Source: Motacilla alba alba
Lineage: Eukaryota; Chordata; Aves; Passeriformes; Motacillidae
Direction: 5' to 3'
DNA length: 64,000 bases
Assembly: GCF_015832195.1 (NCBI RefSeq)
Contig: NC_052019.1
Coordinates: 4,077,685-4,141,684, forward strand
Positions 60,926-64,000 of the stretch are shown one piece after another (positions within the stretch are counted from its first letter, which is position 1; the number at the start of each line of letters is the position of its first letter). Made by a program: the position numbers and the translations under genes. Under the pieces are notes generated by a model. That model was not told the origin of the DNA, searched no databases, and saw only the letters and a program-made list of their open reading frames with translations.

Positions 60926-61272
60926 TTTGAAAAGCCCTCTGAAACCATCAGATCCAACTGATCCCCCAGCACTGCCAGGGCCATCATTAAACCATGTCCC
61001 CAGGTGCCACATCCACATGGCTTTTGCAGCCTTCCAGGGATGGGGACTCCACAACTTCCACAGGCAGCCTGTTCCAGAGCTTGATGACCATTTTGGTGAA
61101 GAAATTTTCCCAATATCCAATTTAAACCTCCCCTGGCCCAGCCTGAGGCCGTTCCCTCTCCTCCTGTCCCTGTTCCCTGGGAGCAGAGCCTGACCCCCCT
61201 CCCGGCTGTCCCCTCCTGGCAGGAGTTGTGCAGAGCCACAAGGTCCCCCCCGATCCTCCTTTTCCCCACTCT
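60926..61272 (-). mobile_element. CR1 LINE 3' fragment (about 350 bases)
   Basis: In minus orientation it retains the CR1 order: AAAAGCCCTCTGAAACCATC, a CCAACTGATCCCCCAGCACT block, CCATTAAACCATGTCCC-like words, CTTCCAGGGATGGGGACTCC, GGCAGCCTGTTCCAGAGCTT, a TGAAGAAATTTTCCCAATAT block and CTGGCAGGAGTTGTGCAGAG. It is G+C-rich against the background and produces long overlapping open frames on both strands (101-136 codons) that are shadows. Truncated at its 5' side. Confidence 0.93.
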
Positions 61273-64000
61273 GGTTTCCATTTCATCTTGTCTGCTCAGA
61301 GTTATTATTTTTCTCATTCTAACTTAACCACAGAGCAGAAACTCCCATGCCCTCTAGCTGTGTAGTACAACTGGAAAGTCTTCCCTTCCTTTCTGCTCAC
61401 ACTTTACCTGTCTGGAGTGATTTTTTTTCACTAATTGACCACTTCTTTGAGGTAACACAGTAGAAAAATATAAGTGATAGGACAGGGAAGAGGATTTTTT
61501 CCAATTTTTCCGACACATTGAAAGAGATAAATCCTTTCTTTCTCTCTTGCATCCCTTTGGACATGCTTTTAACCTACATTACTAACAAGCCTTGTTACAT
61601 CTTATTTAGAAATGCCAGTGAAGGCTTCAGTTTCTGAAGGGTTAAACTGACAGGCTCCAGGAACTTCAAGGTGGTCTATAGAACGTAGGACATAAATCCA
61701 AACTTGTTTTTGCTTTTTTTGAAGCATGCAGATTTGAGCTGACTGGATGTTGTACATTGCATTATATCCCTGCAATTAAATGGTAAAACATGTCTTCTAA
61801 GAATCCAAACCTGCTCTCATAACTTAGGGTAAAAACATTTTTATGTCATGTTGGTCTGAATCAGATCATCAGCTACGTTTTGACTTGAAATCTTGGGTTT
61901 CTGCTCCAGGCTTCTCCCTAAAATTCTTGATATTATGAAAGGCTGGTGCAAAAGAATAAAGTTTTATCAAGTTATGTGCAAGAATCAGAAAATATCCTTA
62001 CCTCAATTATTATTAATATGGTTTATTGAGATAAATCAAGGATGCTTCAGCTATCCTATTTTTCCACACAATTTTGAAGCCCATAAAAGGAGAAAACTAT
62101 GGATCTGAAACTCTTACAGAAAAAAACATCAGAACAAATTTGCCTTCTGGAGCCAGCGTTGTCCTTTTTACAATAAAAAACTGTCTGCATTTTTGGCAGA
62201 CAAATGACTGCAAGATGTCACTGAAGACAGGTCTTTTTAAGGTCATGTTCTACTTTGTTATTTCATAGTTTATTTTAACAAATCTGGCATTTTTCTTTTT
62301 TAAAGGACACTGTTAGCTGTCTAACCTGAACTGAGCAGATTCTTCCCTTTTATATAACACTGTACCTTAAAAAAAATAGGTTATATTTATAAGGTACTTG
62401 CAGAATAATGAATAGCCAGAGATAATTGGCTGAGGATGTTCCAATTCTCTCAGAACCAAAGATCCCAAATTGTGAAAATTAGGAATTACAGCTCAATCTG
62501 ATCCAGCTGTTGGCCTGCCTGATGCTGCTCTTTAATTAAAACATTCATTACAGAGCTAGAAAAGGGCTACAATGGCATATCATCTTAAAGCATGACTCTT
62601 TAGTCACCCTTATCTTCCTGGCTCTGTGCCAGACAATTTTAAAAGGGAACATACATGAATAGTGTATATTTAAAACCGAATTCTTCTCATACAGATGCCA
62701 TTTCTCAGAGTTATCACTGGACTGCTGAGAATTAGTATAATAATAACAATAATTGTCCAGCCCTACAGAAAAAAAAAAATCATAATGTAATTTCCCACTC
62801 CTAGGGTAAATTACCATATTTAATGTCAAACTAACTTTATTCGTGAGGAGTAAATTGAAAAAACAAGGTCATGTATGATAAGGGATAGGATATGTAAGAG
62901 GCCAGTTGCAAAGATAGGGTACATGTGTCGTTTACTCAGGTGTTTTTTGTCTTTTTATATATTATAACTCTAGGTGACCTTGTTGTGGATGAAAACAATG
63001 AAGGAAAGAAAAGGAAATCTCAATGAGGATTTACATTATATATATATTAATGACTTAAATACAACAAGAAAAAAAATCACACATTTTTTCTGAATAACAG
63101 AATATCAGACAATCAAAGATATAAGAAGGGGGGAAACTACTTGTTCTTTCATCTGGACCCTGAAAAATTGCTTCCTAAGGTACATTCCTGACCATTTTCA
63201 GAAACAAATTATTTTTAGTCTCATGTATTATTTTCTGACATGATTTCTCCCTGTGGCCTGCAGTGTCCTGTCACAGTACTTCCCTTAGGTAATGCAGCAC
63301 TCAGGTCTGAGTGCCATGGAATGGGACCTGGCTCTTAGCAGTGCTATTTGGCTCAAATAATTCAGCTTTTTCTGAATCTGTGGCACAGACCCACCAAAGG
63401 CTTCAATTCTGCTTTCAAAGAGATTGCAGTGGGAATCTGAAAATATGGCAGCAGCGAACATTGCAATAGTAAAACTGCTCTCAGAAGGAGCCAGTGTTTG
63501 TTGGACACTGAATTTTTTTACTGGATACCAAGAGGAAACATTATTCAAGAAATTTAAGTTTTCAGAAAGTTTGGTATATTTGAATTAAACACTTACAAGC
63601 TTTTTAGTTTTAATCCCAAGGCCATTGGTCATTTGGGAACTGTATGACTACAAGCATTGTTCAGACCCTGACACCTGTGTGTCCCCATTTTCAGCCAAGG
63701 GGTAATGTGCAATACTCATTTCAGATGCACTCAGGAATTTTGTGTTAGGAAAAAATATAACTATGGGAAGATATACTGTCCATTATTTAAGTCATCAATA
63801 GGAAGCATAGCTATGTCTCCTTGAATTCTGAGACTGACCAAAATTCTTCTCTGACTGAATTCAGGAATCAAATGCTAATTTAATAGCAATGCCAAAAAGT
63901 GAAAGTTCCCAGAGTTGAAAATGCAGATTTATGTTAGTATTGAAAGTTCTCTAACAATAAATAACCCTTTGGAAATGCAGATTCATATATCATTTGCTCT
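61273..64000. other. Unannotated AT-rich stretch to the window end
   Basis: No recognisable gene or repeat. It includes small AT-rich runs (about 63033-63050). A minus-strand 87-codon frame (63285-63548) and a 93-codon frame (62548-62829) have no motif. Confidence 0.5.

Noticed and set aside
60719..61317. Overlapping 101-136 codon frames on both strands
   Set aside because: They lie on the 3' non-coding part of a CR1 LINE, which is G+C-rich and so has few stops.

Overview
This window looks like non-coding vertebrate DNA, most likely from a songbird. It is AT-rich and CpG-poor and holds no long open reading frame, bacterial-style gene, rRNA, tRNA, CRISPR array or operon. The lineage call rests on the repeats. 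Several 3' ends of CR1 retrotransposons, the dominant LINE of birds, are scattered on both strands. Two families of solo retroviral LTRs are present, and I believe one is of a type common in passerine genomes. A few relics resemble the ancient MIR/L2 repeats shared by amniotes.

Layout. 1-6.2 kb: unannotated AT-rich DNA with a perfect hairpin at 1.1 kb and two long purine microsatellites (3.7 and 4.7-5.0 kb). 6.26-6.72 kb: a solo LTR (family 1, minus). 7.33-7.66 kb: the best coding candidate, a minus-strand terminal exon with acceptor-like site, 48 codons, stop, AATAAA and a GU-rich element. 7.7-14.6 kb: mostly unique sequence, ending in a conserved-looking stretch. 14.59-14.99 kb: solo LTR (family 2, minus). 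15-22.3 kb: unique DNA with MIR-like relics. 22.3-26 kb: CR1 fragments, including a reverse-transcriptase piece whose two catalytic aspartates are both glycine. 26-37.9 kb: unique DNA, more CR1 ends and some candidate non-coding exons. 37.93-38.34 kb and 44.29-44.73 kb: two more family 2 LTRs in opposite orientations. 46.40-46.84 kb: second family 1 LTR (plus). 47-64 kb: unique DNA with three CR1 ends and AT-rich microsatellites.

The window therefore reads as a gene desert or large intron. If the 7.5 kb exon is real, its gene runs on the minus strand and everything to the right could be intron or upstream flank. I found nothing that supports a new biological system. The most useful leads are that exon, a few conserved-looking non-coding blocks, and the insertion-site evidence around the LTRs. 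Approximate repeat borders are marked as such. Family calls come from recognition, not a database search.
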